DNA from: DATAXP01 sp963708675
Lineage (GTDB): Bacteria; Planctomycetota; Planctomycetia; Pirellulales; PNKZ01
NCBI GenBank assembly: GCA_963708675.1
Contig: CAVPTO010000003.1
Location: forward strand, 3,348,001-3,412,000
Direction: 5' to 3'
DNA: 64,000 nt
Under the pieces are notes generated by a model that worked only from the letters and a program-made list of their open reading frames with translations, was not told the origin of the DNA and made no database searches. The position numbers and the translations under genes are program-made. This document shows positions 25,431 to 36,319 of this stretch, piece by piece; position 1 is the stretch's first letter, and each line of letters begins with the position of its first letter.

Positions 25431-26405
25431 TTATTGCTGCTCGATCGCGAGATCGATGACGATCGGCAAGTGATCGGACCCGACATTCTCGCCCAAGTGC
25501 CGATCATGCACGAACACCGTCCCCGAGACGAGACAGTGGTCGATCGGAATTCGTAGCGGAGCGGGAAGCATCGGCAGTTGCGGCGGCGACCACGTCGGCT
25601 GAATACCCCGTCCAAGGCGAGTGTCGCGCAAGCCTGTCGCGGAGAGGAAGTCGTCAAATCCCGGCGACCAACTCGTGGTGTTCATGTCGCCAACAACCAC
25701 GACGGCATTCGTTTCCTGCCTGACGCGTGTCGCCAGGTCGTTGAGACTGATGCGTCGCACGCCGGCTAACTTTGCGTTTCCCGTCGGCGGCGGATGAACG
25801 CCGAAGATCGTCAGCGGCCGACCGTCGACTCGCAATCGTGCACTCACCACGGGAATCCATGCGGGATCTTCGACCGTGACGCTTTCGAGCGGAATCTTGC
25901 TAAAGAACGCCATGCCCAAGCTATTCGACCGCAAAAAGAAGTGCGTCTCTTCGAACTCGGCGCGTAGCGGTTCCATCGCCGTCGCCCAGGCGGGCGTAAC
26001 CTCGATCATGAGCAGCAAATCAGGCTGCACCGAACGCACGTAATTGAGCACGCGTTGATATTCGGTGCTGTAGCGCCACACGTTCATCGAAACGACACGA
26101 ACATTGCGCGTGAGCGCCGTTGGCGGTGTCTCGTCTGTGGGCATGTAGAAGGGAAGCAGTGTCCAGCCGATGCCGAGCGAGAACAAACCCGTAACGATCG
26201 CCTCACGATAGCGCTTGCCAACTAGATAAAGAACCGTTGCCGTCGCCAACGCGAGCAAACATTGCACGCGGAAGTGGGTCGTCAGGTCGAGCCACCACGT
26301 CCATCGCGCACCGAGGCCCGCTGACATCAAAGCAATGGCGCCGAGACTCATCGAATGAACCGCAGCCCAAAAGACGCGAATCAACCAAAGTGGGAATCGA
26401 TGCAT
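25431..26405 (-). CDS. Membrane-anchored endonuclease/exonuclease/phosphatase-fold protein
   Basis: 324 residues. Three or four hydrophobic segments fill the first 105 residues. A DNase I-like domain follows with VSMNVW, LMIEVTPAW, FGVHPPP, VGDMNTTSWS and GSDHLPIVIDL. This is the architecture of small membrane-bound EEP proteins such as those acting on phospholipids or nucleic acids; the substrate is unknown. It follows the AAA+ gene by 43 bases on the same strand. Confidence 0.85.
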   Translation of the reverse strand: MHRFPLWLIRVFWAAVHSMSLGAIALMSAGLGARWTWWLDLTTHFRVQCLLALATATVLYLVGKRYREAIVTGLFSLGIGWTLLPFYMPTDETPPTALTRNVRVVSMNVWRYSTEYQRVLNYVRSVQPDLLLMIEVTPAWATAMEPLRAEFEETHFFLRSNSLGMAFFSKIPLESVTVEDPAWIPVVSARLRVDGRPLTIFGVHPPPTGNAKLAGVRRISLNDLATRVRQETNAVVVVGDMNTTSWSPGFDDFLSATGLRDTRLGRGIQPTWSPPQLPMLPAPLRIPIDHCLVSGTVFVHDRHLGENVGSDHLPIVIDLAIEQQ

Positions 26406-26448
26406 GCCGCGCGAACTCGCGCCAAGAAACGAAGCCTAGAACACGCGA

Positions 26449-27851
26449 CTAGTTTACTTCGTAAACAATGCGCCCGTGGCGCTGGGCGCGAGAGATTCGA
26501 TCGGTGCTGTAAAGCCCGGCCAACACGAACTCGACGCATGCGGCACGCATCGCGGCGTCGCTCGAAGCATTGACCTCAAACGCCTTATCCCACGCTGGTG
26601 GCACGCGACGCAATCGGTCTCCGTACGCATCGGAAGGCAGCAAGTCGCCGACCTCAATCTTCACCCCTTCATTGAAAATCTTGGCGATCTCCTCAAGGCC
26701 GTGCTTCTCGACATATTCCTCGAACACCGTCTTGATCGCCTCAGCCATCACGGCGTCGAGCACCTGACGCTCTGACATTTGATGGCTGCCCATCATGTCG
26801 AGCTCAAGCTTTCCGAGTGATGACGAATAGAGGTGTCCGAGATCGCTGATCCGCGGCACGGCGGGTTTCTCGCCAAGGCGTGCGCCGCGTTGACGAGCGC
26901 TGGCGACCATCGTGCGAAAGTTCGCGATGCTGAATCGTGCGCTGACGCCCGACTGATGGTCGATGTACTTGCTCTTGCGCCGCGACGGTGATCTCCTCGA
27001 TAACTTGTCGCATGAAGTACGGCACCACGACCGGGAAGTTTCCGTCGAGGTCGATGCCCGCTTCTTGCTCGACGATTTGAATGCCGACGTCGCGCTCGGT
27101 CGGATAGTGCGTGTGGATGACCGACCCGATGCGATCCTTGAGCTGCGGAATGACTTTGCCGCTGCGGTTGTAAGTCGACGGGTTCGCCGAGAAGAGAATC
27201 ACCACATCGACATCGAACTGAATCGGATAACCGCGAATTTGCACGTCGCGCTCTTCGAGAATGTTGAACAAGCCGACCTGCACCAACTCGTCGAGTTCCG
27301 GCAGTTCGTTCATGGCGAAGATACCACGATGCATGCGAGGAATGAGCCCGAAGTGCAACGCCTCCTCGGCCGACATGCTCACGCCGCCTGCCAACTTCGA
27401 CGGATCAATCTCGCCAATGATGTCGGCGAACTTTGTTCCTGGTGCGAGCCGCTCGGCATAACGTTGCTCGCGCCTCCACCAGGCGATGGGAATCTCCTCT
27501 TCGGGGCGCGATGCGACGAGTTGCTTGCACACACGACTGATCGGCTGATACGGATCGTCGTGCACCGGCGACTCTGGCACGTCGATGTACGGAATCTCCG
27601 GATCGAGAAACCGGGTCAGCGCTCGCATCAGCCGGCTCTTGGCTTGCCCCTTTTCGCCGAGGAAAAGCATGTCGTGCTCGGCCAGAATTGCGAGGCTGAT
27701 CTCGGGGACGACGGTGTTTTCGTATCCGACAATTCCTGGGAATAACGGCTCGCCGCCGACGAGGGCTCGCATGAAGTTATCGCTGATCTCGCGCTTGACC
27801 GTTTTCGACTTCCAGCCGCTCGCGCAGATCGCGAAGATTGGTAGGCAACAT
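26449..27851 (-). CDS. MoxR/Mg-chelatase-like AAA+ ATPase, frameshifted twice as assembled
   Basis: Restored length about 467 residues. Start ATG 27851 (MLPTNLRDLR), frame break near 27821-27825, then a long frame with a Walker A-like GEKGQAKSR, 'IFAMNELPELDELVQ' (Walker B region) and 'FSANPSTYNRSGKVIPQLKDRIG' (sensor and arginine finger region). A second break near 26980 joins 'EEITVA' to 'SKYIDHQSGVSARF' and the C-terminal part ending YEVN. Both breaks are repaired by adding CG to a CGCG run. The fold fits chelatase/MoxR chaperones. Coordinates span the intended gene. Confidence 0.78.
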
Positions 27852-27992
27852 GAGGCATTGGCCGACCCCGGTCGGGGGCCGCTCGAAAGAAGATGGTGGT
27901 TCAATGCAGAATAGCGCTCGGGTCAAGGTTTTACAACGCCCGCGGCGTGAGTATGCTGGGCTCGTCGACCCGATCCTCAACGAATCGCTCAC

Positions 27993-28631
27993 ATGATTGC
28001 ACGCATTCTCTGCTTCGCTACGTGTGCGTCCGTCGCATTGGCCTCCGTTGGTCGTGCGAACGAAAAGCACCCGTGGGTTTCTCTGTTCGACGGCAAGACA
28101 CTCAGCGGATGGGAAGGAAACCTCGATGTGTTCCACGTCGTTGACGGGGCCATTGTCGGTGGAACGCTCGAAGCGCGCAACCCTCGCAACGAGTTCCTGT
28201 GCACGACGCGCGAATACTCGAACTTCGAATTGCGGTTGCAGTTCAAGTTACTCGGCGAGGGCGCCAATGCCGGCATTCAGTTCCGCAGCCGTCGCGTTCC
28301 CGACCACCATGAGATGATCGGCTATCAGGCTGATCTAGGCGGCAAGTACTGGGGCTGCTTGTACGACGAGTCGCGCCGCAAGAAGATCCTTGCGCAGTCC
28401 GATCTCGACGCCGTCAACAAAGTGCTCAAGCCGAACGACTGGAATCGTTACGTGATTCGCGCACAGGGCTGGCGCGTTCAATTGTGGATCAACGATTTGC
28501 AAACAATCGATTACATCGAGCCCGACGAGACGCTCGAAAGCACAGGCCTCATCGGGCTACAAATTCACGGTGGGCCGCCGAGCCAGGCTTGGTACAAGGA
28601 CATCGAGATTCGTGAGATCCCCGGCGAATGA
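27993..28631 (+). CDS. Secreted DUF1080 (3-keto-disaccharide hydrolase-like) protein
   Basis: 212 residues: a signal peptide (about 1-22, ending GRA) and one concanavalin/LamG-like DUF1080 domain. Family marks are 'SLFDGKTLSGWEG', 'VDGAIVGGTL', 'NFELRLQFKLLGEGANAGIQFRS' (split motif) and a final 'GLIGLQIHGG'. These proteins bind or cleave 3-keto-sugars in planctomycete polysaccharide use. It is divergent from the AAA+ gene and overlaps the HAD gene by four bases. Confidence 0.9.
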   Translation: MIARILCFATCASVALASVGRANEKHPWVSLFDGKTLSGWEGNLDVFHVVDGAIVGGTLEARNPRNEFLCTTREYSNFELRLQFKLLGEGANAGIQFRSRRVPDHHEMIGYQADLGGKYWGCLYDESRRKKILAQSDLDAVNKVLKPNDWNRYVIRAQGWRVQLWINDLQTIDYIEPDETLESTGLIGLQIHGGPPSQAWYKDIEIREIPGE

Positions 28632-29278
28632 GCGAACTTGTCACGGAAGGCCAACTCTCGACGCCGAAGTTTCTGTACTTCGATCTCGGTAATGTTCTGC
28701 TGTTTTTCGATCACCGTCTGGCGGCGAGCCAGATGGCGACGCTGTTCGGCTCGCACGCCGATCGCATGTACGACGTCGTATTCACCGGCGGCATGAACCA
28801 CTCGCTCGATGCCGGACGGCTCACGACTCGCGGAATGTACGACGTTTTGTGTACCGAGTTCGGATGCCAACCCGAGTACGAAGCGACCTGCCTCGCGGGC
28901 GCCGACATCTTCGAGATGAACTACTCGATGATCGCGGTCCTCTCGCAGCTGAAGTCTCGCGGTCACCGCCTCGGCTTGCTCTCGAACACGAGCGACTTGC
29001 ATTGGCAATTCATCTCGCAAGGGCGCTATCGATTGATCCCGTCGATCTTCGAGACCGTCGTGCTCAGCTTCGAGCATCGGGCAATGAAGCCCGAGCCTGA
29101 GATCTTCCGTATTGCAGCCGAGATGGCCGGCGTCGCGCCGCACGAGGTGTTTTACGTCGACGATCTGCCGCCGAATGTCGAGGGCGCTTGCGCTGCGGGC
29201 TTCGATGCGGAGCAATACACGACGACGGCCAACTACGTTGCACAGTTACGTCGTCGCGGGATTCGGCTGAACTTCTAA
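28628..29278 (+). CDS. HAD-superfamily hydrolase
   Basis: 216 residues. Motif I is FDLGN at about 18-22 (Asp19 nucleophile, but Gly where many phosphatases have x-D, as in the haloacid/YihX subgroup DLGN). Motif II is 'GLLSNTS' and motif IV 'VFYVDDLPPN'; a Lys in 'EHRAMKPEPEIF' is motif III. It resembles alpha-D-glucose-1-phosphate phosphatase-type HADs (YihX). ATG overlaps the upstream stop. Cytoplasmic. Confidence 0.88.
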   Translation: MSELVTEGQLSTPKFLYFDLGNVLLFFDHRLAASQMATLFGSHADRMYDVVFTGGMNHSLDAGRLTTRGMYDVLCTEFGCQPEYEATCLAGADIFEMNYSMIAVLSQLKSRGHRLGLLSNTSDLHWQFISQGRYRLIPSIFETVVLSFEHRAMKPEPEIFRIAAEMAGVAPHEVFYVDDLPPNVEGACAAGFDAEQYTTTANYVAQLRRRGIRLNF

Positions 29279-30652
29279 AGCAGCGTGCCGCTCAGCAGCG
29301 CCAGCGCGACGGTGAAGTAGATAATCAGCCCGGTCACGTCGACCAACGTGGCAACGAATGGGGCCGAACTTGTCGCGGGATCGAGGCCGAGACTCTTCAG
29401 GATAAACGGCAACATCGAGCCCGAAAGTGTGCCCCAGAGCACGATGAACACGAGCGATATCGCCACGGTCGCGGCGACAAGCAACCAGTGTGGCCCGTAC
29501 AGGTCGGAGAACGCGCTCCATAGCGTGATGCGTAAGAACCCGATCGCGCCAAGGATAATGCCTAACATCAGGCCCGAGGCAATTTCGCGTTTCATTACCC
29601 ACCACCAGTCACGAAGCTTCACTTCGCGAAGCGCGAGTGCACGGATGAGCAACGTTGCCGCTTGCGATCCGGAATTGCCGCCACTAGAGATAATGAGCGG
29701 AACAAACAGCGCCAACACCACAGCCTGTTGAATCTCGCGCTCGAAGTAACCCATCGCTGTCGCCGTCAGCAGCTCACCCAAGAACAGCAACACCAGCCAA
29801 GTCGCGCTTGCGCACCATCGACATCAGCGGAGTGTTCGCATACGGTTCGTCGAGCGCCTCGAGGCCGCCGAACTGTTGCAGCTCGCGCGTCGCTTCTTCT
29901 TCTGCCACATCAATCACGTCGTCGATCGTCACGATACCGACGAGCTTGCCGCGAGCGTCGACGACCGGCAACGCTGAGCGATCATATTTGCGAAACACCT
30001 CAACCGCGTCGCGGCGACGATCGGTCGTGTGCAGCGCGACGAAGTGCTTGTCGGCCAAATCGCTGACACGACTGTGCAGCGGAGCCAACAAGAACTCGCG
30101 AATGCGAAGGTCGTCGATCAGCTTACCTTCGTCATCGACAACGTAGATCACGTTGAGCGTTTCGCTATCGCGACCATGCGTGCGCACATGATCGAGCACG
30201 TGCTTGACCGTCCAATCGAGCTGCACAGCCACATAGTCGGGCGTCATCAGCCGGCCGACGCTGTCGCGCTCCTGCTTAAGCAGCGACTCGGCCACCAGTC
30301 GCTCGTCTGTGGAGAGCAATGCGAGCAAACGCTCGGCCTCTTCCGGCCGCAGTTCGCCCAGCAAGGCCGTGCGATCGTCGGGCGCCATGCGATTGAGCAG
30401 CTCAGCCGTTTCGGCCGTCGGCAACTCGGCGAGCAGACGTTTCTGCGCGTCCAGACCGAGAAGCTCGAAGACCTCGATGCGGCGCTCGGGCTTGAGCAGT
30501 CGCAAGAGTTTCGACTGCTCGTCGTCCGTCAGCTCCGAAAGGAGCGCGGCAACATCGGCGGGAATCCAGGTGTTAAGCACCTCGGCGAGGCACTGAAAGT
30601 CGCCTTCGTCGATGAGCTCGCGAATGTCCGGAATGAGCAGACGTTCGAGCAT
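29275..30652 (-). CDS. mgtE: Magnesium transporter MgtE, frameshifted as assembled
   Basis: Start ATG 30652. An N-terminal helical domain (LLKPERRIEVFELL, LNRMAPDDRTALLGEL), then two CBS domains ('RLMTPDYVAVQ', 'GIVTIDDVIDVAEEEA'), then a frame break near 29803, then a five-helix membrane part with 'SSGGNSGSQAATLLIRALAL', the family's conserved pore motif. The break is repaired by CGCG to CGCGCG, giving RKRATWLVLLFLGE across the join. Mg2+-gated channel in the inner membrane. The overlap with the convergent HAD gene's stop is four bases. Confidence 0.9.
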
Positions 30653-30784
30653 CGACCAAGCCTCGCAGCGGCGTAGCGTTCCCCGCTGCTATCATACGAC
30701 AAAAGATCGTCGCCGGGGCTCGCGTCGATACGCTCATGCCGAGCCGGATATGTTAGCGCCCGAAACTGTTCATCGCGATGGCCA

Positions 30785-30988
30785 TCACGCCGCGACAAGC
30801 GTTCGGTTATCCACCGAACGTTCGGCCGGAAGCGAATGACACAGCCGCCGCAACTCGTCGAGGTCGCGGCACATGGTCTCGGCCAAGTAGCGATCGCAGC
30901 GCGGGCCGGCGGCCTCCCACTGACGGTGACAGTCGGCAAGACGTTCGAGCAGGTCTTGCATCCAAAGAAAGGTCGCCTGACGGTCCAT
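30785..30988 (-). CDS. Small hypothetical protein (67 residues)
   Basis: From ATG 30988 with GGAGG at about eight bases. Helical, with 'LWMQDLLERLADCHRQWEAA' (split) and a Cys-containing 'CDRYLAETMCRDLDELRRLCH'. No family recognised. It lies between MgtE and S18 on the same strand, with gaps of about 130 and 255 bases. Confidence 0.6.
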   Translation of the reverse strand: MDRQATFLWMQDLLERLADCHRQWEAAGPRCDRYLAETMCRDLDELRRLCHSLPAERSVDNRTLVAA

Positions 30989-31243
30989 CGTGCTGCCCTC
31001 CGCGGTCGTTCGATGCATGCGGTTCGATTGCATGCCGCCGATTAAAGCAGGGGGCGTGCCAAAGAGCCGCTGGCAGAATGGTGCCGGGACAAACTCAGAC
31101 ACTCAAGTCGCGATGGGGCCGAGCGTTAGCAGTGAGAGAATTCAGACGAAGCGTGCGACCGCTAGCATCCAGTGAGGACCGGCACGTTGTAATTATTTCG
31201 CGCCGAGACCCGAATGCCAGCATCCATTGGATGCCAGCACCAC

Positions 31244-31507
31244 TCAGTCGCCGACGTATGGCAGCAAAGCCATGAAGCGGGCACGCTTCACCGCTTGCGA
31301 GACGGCGTGCTGACTGACCGCGGTGCAGCCCGTCTTACGACGGCCGATGAGCTTGCCTTGCCGGCTGATCATCTTGTTGAGCAGTTCGAGATCCTTGTAA
31401 TCGACGTACATCGGCCGCGGACGCTTGCCGTCGACGAAAACCGGGTCCTTCTTCTTGCTGCGGGTGGCGGTCTTGCTGCGTTTCTTGCTGTTCGGAGCGG
31501 GTCGCAC
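31244..31507 (-). CDS. rpsR: 30S ribosomal protein S18
   Basis: 87 residues. The core 'YKDLELLNKMISRQGKLIGRR' (helix pair) and the C-terminal 'QAVKRARFMALLPYV' are the S18 signature; the Lys/Arg-rich N-terminal tail is long. It stands alone here rather than in the rpsF-ssb-rpsR-rplI cluster, as also in some other planctomycetes. Confidence 0.95.
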   Translation of the reverse strand: MRPAPNSKKRSKTATRSKKKDPVFVDGKRPRPMYVDYKDLELLNKMISRQGKLIGRRKTGCTAVSQHAVSQAVKRARFMALLPYVGD

Positions 31508-31868
31508 GACGAAAATCCTCGGGCACAGTCTGACGGCGAAACTGCCTAGCGGCGAATCGGAAGCCCTGGATCGTAGCCGATCGCAGCTTGGGCGTCAAAC
31601 CGCCGCAGGCGAACTGCAAAGTCGACAGCTATTCACGCAAGCGCCGCCGCGAAGAGGCAAGCCTTTATTATCATTTCTCGAGTTACGGCGCTTCTCGTCG
31701 ATTTTGCAATCCTCGTGCAAACCGCCGCTGAATCTGCCCCGACACCTGTGGCGCTCTCGCGAACTTGCTTATCCTGAAGGGGATACTGCCGAAAAGGCGG
31801 CCCGCGGGCGAACCTTTGCTGGCGGTGGTGCGTAGGGATAGTGCATCCTTGTCGAGACGTCTAGCAAT
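31508..31868. other. 361-base divergent intergenic region
   Basis: Between rpsR (minus) and the ABC ATPase (plus). No gene is supported. It should contain both promoters; none is assigned. Confidence 0.4.
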
Positions 31869-32785
31869 ATGCCTCCTCTTTCTGCAGCGTCGGGCCAAGC
31901 CCGGGCGTCCGATGACGTTGTCGTCGAAACCCGCAGCCTGACCAAGATCTATCGCGACTTCTGGGGGCGCCAGAAGGTCCGGGCTCTCAATGCGCTCGAC
32001 CTGACCGTCCGCCGAGGCGAAATCTTCGGACTGCTGGGCCCCAACGGGTCGGGCAAGACGACCACGATCAAGCTGCTGCTGGGGCTGCTGTTTCCGACCG
32101 ATGGCGATGCGTTCGTCTTGGGACGCAAGGCGTCGGACGTGCGGAAGAACGAACGCATCGGCTATCTGCCCGAGGAGACGTATCTCTACCGCTTCCTCAA
32201 TGCCGAAGAGACGCTCGACTTCTACGGCCGGCTGTTCGACATCCCCGCGGCGGTCCGACGTCAACGCGCCAACGAACTGATCGAACTCGTCGGCCTCGGC
32301 TTCGCCAAACGTCGCCCGCTCAAAGAATACTCCAAGGGCATGACCCGCCGCATCGGCTTGGCGCAGCGCTCATCAACGATCCCGAGTTGATCGTCCTCGA
32401 TGAGCCAACCAGCGGCCTCGATCCCGTCGGCTCGCGGCAGATGAAAGATCTGATCGTTCACCTTCGCAGCCAAGGCAAGACCGTGCTGATGTGCAGTCAT
32501 CTGCTGGCCGACGTGCAAGACGTTTGCGACCGCATCGCGATTCTGCATCAAGGCGAGCTGAAAGAATTGGGACGCGTCGACAGCCTGCTCAAGCAGCGCG
32601 ACGTGACAGCCATCCGCACCAGCACACTGTCGGCCGAAGCCGAGGCTGAAGTCCGCGAAGTGCTCGGCCGGCATCATGTGCAAGTGCTCGAAGTCGATCA
32701 TCCCACGACCACGCTCGAAGACCTCTTTCTCAAGATCGTCGACGAGAGCCAAGCGCATCCCGGTCGCCGGGCGGAACACTCTTAA
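31869..32785 (+). CDS. ABC transporter ATP-binding protein, frameshifted as assembled
   Basis: Restored length about 305 residues. 'TKIYRDFWGRQKVRAL', Walker A GPNGSGKTT, 'EYSKGMTRRIGLAQ' (signature region), then a frame break near 32365-32368, Walker B LIVLDEPTSGLDP and 'MCSHLLADVQDV' (H-loop). One missing G between CAG and CGC (giving AQALINDPE) restores the frame. The C-terminal 90 residues resemble the regulatory tail of ABC-2/Nod-type exporters. First gene of an operon with a permease and a membrane-anchored protein. Confidence 0.86.
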
Positions 32786-32844
32786 TCGACGCACTCGTCT
32801 AACTCGTCGTTTCTCTTCCTTCGCTTTTTCCATTCGACGCCACG

Positions 32845-34656
32845 ATGGTTCTCGAAACCGAAACCCTGAGCTTCGACCAGTGGTTTTGGGGTGCGCTCGT
32901 CGAGTGGCTACTCATCGTGACGACACTGACGGTCGTCGCGTCGGGCGTCGCGCTGTTGGTGTTGGTGCTCGTTGGCCGACACGAAGGCTTTGATCGCGCG
33001 TGGTCGCAGTTTTTGGCCCGTGTGGGGTCGGCGATCGACGACCTTTTCGGGATTTCGCCGCGGCGGGTGTGGGCCCTGGCGCGGTTGACGATTCAAGAGT
33101 CGATCCGACGTCGCGGGCTTGTGGCCTTTGTATTGTTCCTGTTTGTCGTGCTGCCGGTCGCGCTATGGTTTCTCGACACGCAAAGCCCCGATCCCGCGGT
33201 GCTGTACATCAGCAGCATGCAATGGGCGACGACGATTCTCGTGTTGATTACCGTGCTGCTTCTCTCGGCGGTCAGTTTGCCGAACGATGTGAAGAACAAA
33301 ACGATCTTCACAATCGTCACCAAGCCTGTGCGGGCGAGCGAAATCGTCCTGGGGCGGATCGTGGGCATCGTCGCCATCGGCACCGTGATGCTCGTCGTGA
33401 TGGGCGTGCTTGGCTACGTGTTCGTTCACCGAGCGCTCGATCACACGCACGGAATCGACGAGCACGATTTGACGGCGATTGAGACGCCGTCGAGCGCCGA
33501 CGTTCGCGCCGTGGCCGAAGGGCGCACAACGAACGCTCGTGGACATCGACATCGCGTTCGCATCGATGCCGACGGCAGCGGCGGAACCGACGTCGTGCAG
33601 GGGCACTGGCATCGCGTGACCGCGCACGATCACGGAGGAGCACGCGATTACGTCGTTAGCGGACCGCAAGGAGAGTTTCGCGCTCGGGTGCCACTGTACG
33701 GTCAGCTGCGCTTCAAAGATCGTTTTGGCCACGCCGCGGCGAAAGGCACGAACGTCGGCGAAGAATGGACCTATCGCAGCTACATCGCCGGTGGAACGTT
33801 GGCGGCTGCCATCTGGACGTTCGAAAACATCGACGCGAAGGAATTCCCCGAAGGCTTGCGACTCGACATGAATTTGCAGGTCTTCCGCACTCACAAAGGC
33901 GACATCGAGCGCGGCGTCGCGGGAAGCATCGTGCTGCGCAACCCACGCACTCAGCGATCGAGCGCGCCTTACAACTTCATTGCTCGCGAGTTCGTCGTCG
34001 ATCAGCATTTTCTTCCGCGCCGTTTGGCCGACACCAACGGCGTGTCGCTCGACATCTTCAACGACCTGGTCGAGGACGGCCGCCTCGAAGTCGTTGTGCA
34101 ATGCCTTGAGAATGGCCAGTTTCTCGGCGTCGCCCGGCCCGACGTGTATCTGTTGGCTCGCGAAGGGTCGGTGGCCGCGAACTTCGCCAAGACGCTAACG
34201 GGCACCTGGTTGCTGATGACGCTGCTGGTGTCGATCGGCGTGATGTGGAGCACGTTCTTGAATGCGGCGATCGCGCTGTTGGCGACCGTCGGCACGTTGT
34301 TCACCGGCTACTTCGCCGAGTTCATCGGCAAACTGAGCCGCAATGAAGTCGTCGGCGGCGGGTCGATCGAATCGCTTGTTCGCATCGCGCAGCAGAAGAA
34401 CCTGCTCGTTCCGCTGGAACAAACGTGGTCGCTGCGTGTCGTGGGCGCGATGGACGAAGGCATTCGCTGGATGTTGTGGTCGCTGGTCGAGGTGGTGCCC
34501 GACCTGCGACTCTTCGGCAGCGCCGACTATCTGGCCCAGGGATACGATATTCCTTGGAACGACCTGGCGATTCAAGCGATGACGACCGTCGGTTACGCGA
34601 TTCCCGTTTTCATTGTTGGCTATCTGTGTTTCAAGTTTCGCGAGGTGGCTCAGTGA
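32845..34656 (+). CDS. ABC-2-type membrane permease with large external domain
   Basis: 603 residues. An N-terminal span near 15-40, a basic linker, then spans at about 90-115, 125-150 and 180-205, a large soluble loop (about 210-450, beta-rich, with no enzyme motif seen), and C-terminal spans (LLMTLLVSIGVMWSTF; ATVGTLFTGYFAEF; 'VGYAIPVFIVGYLCF'). It pairs with the preceding ATPase. It could belong to the Gliding/NosY-type ABC-2 family that carries large periplasmic loops. It ends in a four-base GTGA overlap with the next gene. Confidence 0.82.
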   Translation: MVLETETLSFDQWFWGALVEWLLIVTTLTVVASGVALLVLVLVGRHEGFDRAWSQFLARVGSAIDDLFGISPRRVWALARLTIQESIRRRGLVAFVLFLFVVLPVALWFLDTQSPDPAVLYISSMQWATTILVLITVLLLSAVSLPNDVKNKTIFTIVTKPVRASEIVLGRIVGIVAIGTVMLVVMGVLGYVFVHRALDHTHGIDEHDLTAIETPSSADVRAVAEGRTTNARGHRHRVRIDADGSGGTDVVQGHWHRVTAHDHGGARDYVVSGPQGEFRARVPLYGQLRFKDRFGHAAAKGTNVGEEWTYRSYIAGGTLAAAIWTFENIDAKEFPEGLRLDMNLQVFRTHKGDIERGVAGSIVLRNPRTQRSSAPYNFIAREFVVDQHFLPRRLADTNGVSLDIFNDLVEDGRLEVVVQCLENGQFLGVARPDVYLLAREGSVAANFAKTLTGTWLLMTLLVSIGVMWSTFLNAAIALLATVGTLFTGYFAEFIGKLSRNEVVGGGSIESLVRIAQQKNLLVPLEQTWSLRVVGAMDEGIRWMLWSLVEVVPDLRLFGSADYLAQGYDIPWNDLAIQAMTTVGYAIPVFIVGYLCFKFREVAQ

Positions 34657-36237
34657 ACCGTCCCGCATTCATTCGCAAGTTGGTGTATCTGGCGGTCATC
34701 GCGGCACTGCTGATTCCGCTGGCGCGGCTAAGCCAACCCTCGACGGCCGCCATGCCCGGCCGACCCGCGAGCGCCGGTGGCGTGCTCGCCCAGAAGCGAC
34801 AGGAGTTCAAGCTTGGACAAGCGAACCTCGGCAAGATCGACCCCGCCAGCGAGACGCTTCGTCTGGCGAGTTTCGGTCTGCGCGGCATCGCGGCCAACAT
34901 CCTGTGGAACAAGGCTGAGGAGTACAAAATCAAGAAGGACTGGACGCGGTTGTCGGCCGCGTATCAGCAGATCGCCTACCTTCAGCCGAACTTCGTGAAC
35001 GCGTGGCGGTTCCAGGCGTGGAACCTTTCGTACAACATTTCGCACGAGTTCGACGACTATCACGACAAGTATCGCTGGGTCATCAAAGGTCTCGACTTCC
35101 TCGAAGAGGGGCTCGACTACAACGAAGGCGAGCCGCGGCTGCTGCAGTTCGTGGGATGGTTCGCGCGTCACAAGATGGGACGTTCGGACGAGCGCCGGCA
35201 GTATCGGAAACTGTTCCATGACGACGATGATTTCCACAAGCGACAGCGCGTTCACGAGCGTGACAACTTCCTGTTCGCGCGAGTATTATCGCGAGGCGGA
35301 AGACGCGGTCGCCAATCCGCGCGACGAACGCATTTTGCAAGTCGCCATGTCGCCGACCGTCTTCTTCATGCAATCGAGCATGGCGCAAATGGAATACGCT
35401 CAGGCGCTGGAAGACGATCATGCCGAGGCTCTTGCCGCAGCAGCCCAACGATCCGACGACGTTTCTCACGATGCAATCGAAGATCGTCTGCGCAGCATCG
35501 ATCGCGATTTCCAGGCGAAGATTCTCGCAGCGTGGTCTGATGCGGCACGCCGCTGGGCACAGTACGGTCAGCGGCAGTTCTTGAGCCAGGACGGACAGCC
35601 GTATCGGCTCGCCGATCTCGAAGTGTACGACAACGAGCTGAAGCAGGTTGTCGAACAGCTCGACGTCTTAGCTCCCGGCGCTCGCGAGAAATTACAGCTT
35701 GAGAAGCTCGCACAACTAGAACCGGCCGAGCGACGCGCCTACGAAACCAGCGCTTTCGAGCGATCGAAAGAGCAAAACGAGTTGGCGCAGTGCGCCATGA
35801 TGAAACTACACGTGACGCATGGCGAGGTTGCCGAGCGTGCCGAGAAGGATCGTCAACGAGCGCGAGAGCTTGGCGAGCGGGCGATGAAGCTACAGACGTT
35901 GTGCGATCAGGTGCGCAACGACCGCATGTACGGTGAATTCGACTATTGGACGGCCCGCTGCCGTCTCGAGCAGACGCCGCAGGCGCGTGAGGCCCGGCGG
36001 TTGATGCATCACGCGACCGTTGCATTCCACGACGCCGACTTGTTGCAGGCGCGTGACGATTACGTGAAGTCATTTGCCATGTGGGCCAACGTCGTCCGCG
36101 ACAATCCCGAGATTCAAGAGGACCCGGCCACGCAGGCGATGGACGAAGCGATCCATCGCTACGAGAGCACGCTCAAGCAGCTCGACGAACCGTTCCCCAA
36201 GGACTTCGTTCTCGATCGCTTGAGAACGAAGGGGTGA
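34653..36237 (+). CDS. Membrane-anchored protein of the ABC operon, frameshifted as assembled
   Basis: GTG start at 34653 overlaps the permease stop. An N-terminal span (LVYLAVIAALLIPLARL) is followed by a tetratricopeptide-like helical part: 'ETLRLASFGLRGIAANILW', 'WTRLSAAYQQIAYLQPNFV' and 'WVIKGLDFLEEGLDYNEGEP'. A break near 35275-35281 is repaired by CGCGC to CGCGCGC, giving NFLFAREYYREAE; the second part continues helical to 36237. Full length about 528 residues. Function unknown; the operon suggests an accessory role in export or envelope assembly. Confidence 0.75.
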
Positions 36238-36262
36238 ATTCTTCGCGACGAAATGCATGCAT

Positions 36263-36308
36263 GTTAGCCGCGTCACTTGTGACGCGCGTCGCAAGCGACG
36301 CGGCTAAC
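36263..36308. repeat. Nested palindrome GTTAGCCGCGTC/GACGCGGCTAAC
   Basis: 46 bases. 12-base outer arms (36263-36274, 36297-36308) enclose two small hairpins (GCGTCAC/GTGACGC and GCGTCGC/GCGACGC). It lies between convergent genes. A similar GTTAGCCGCG motif occurs at about 47627. Confidence 0.7.
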
Positions 36309-36319
36309 AAGATGTTTGT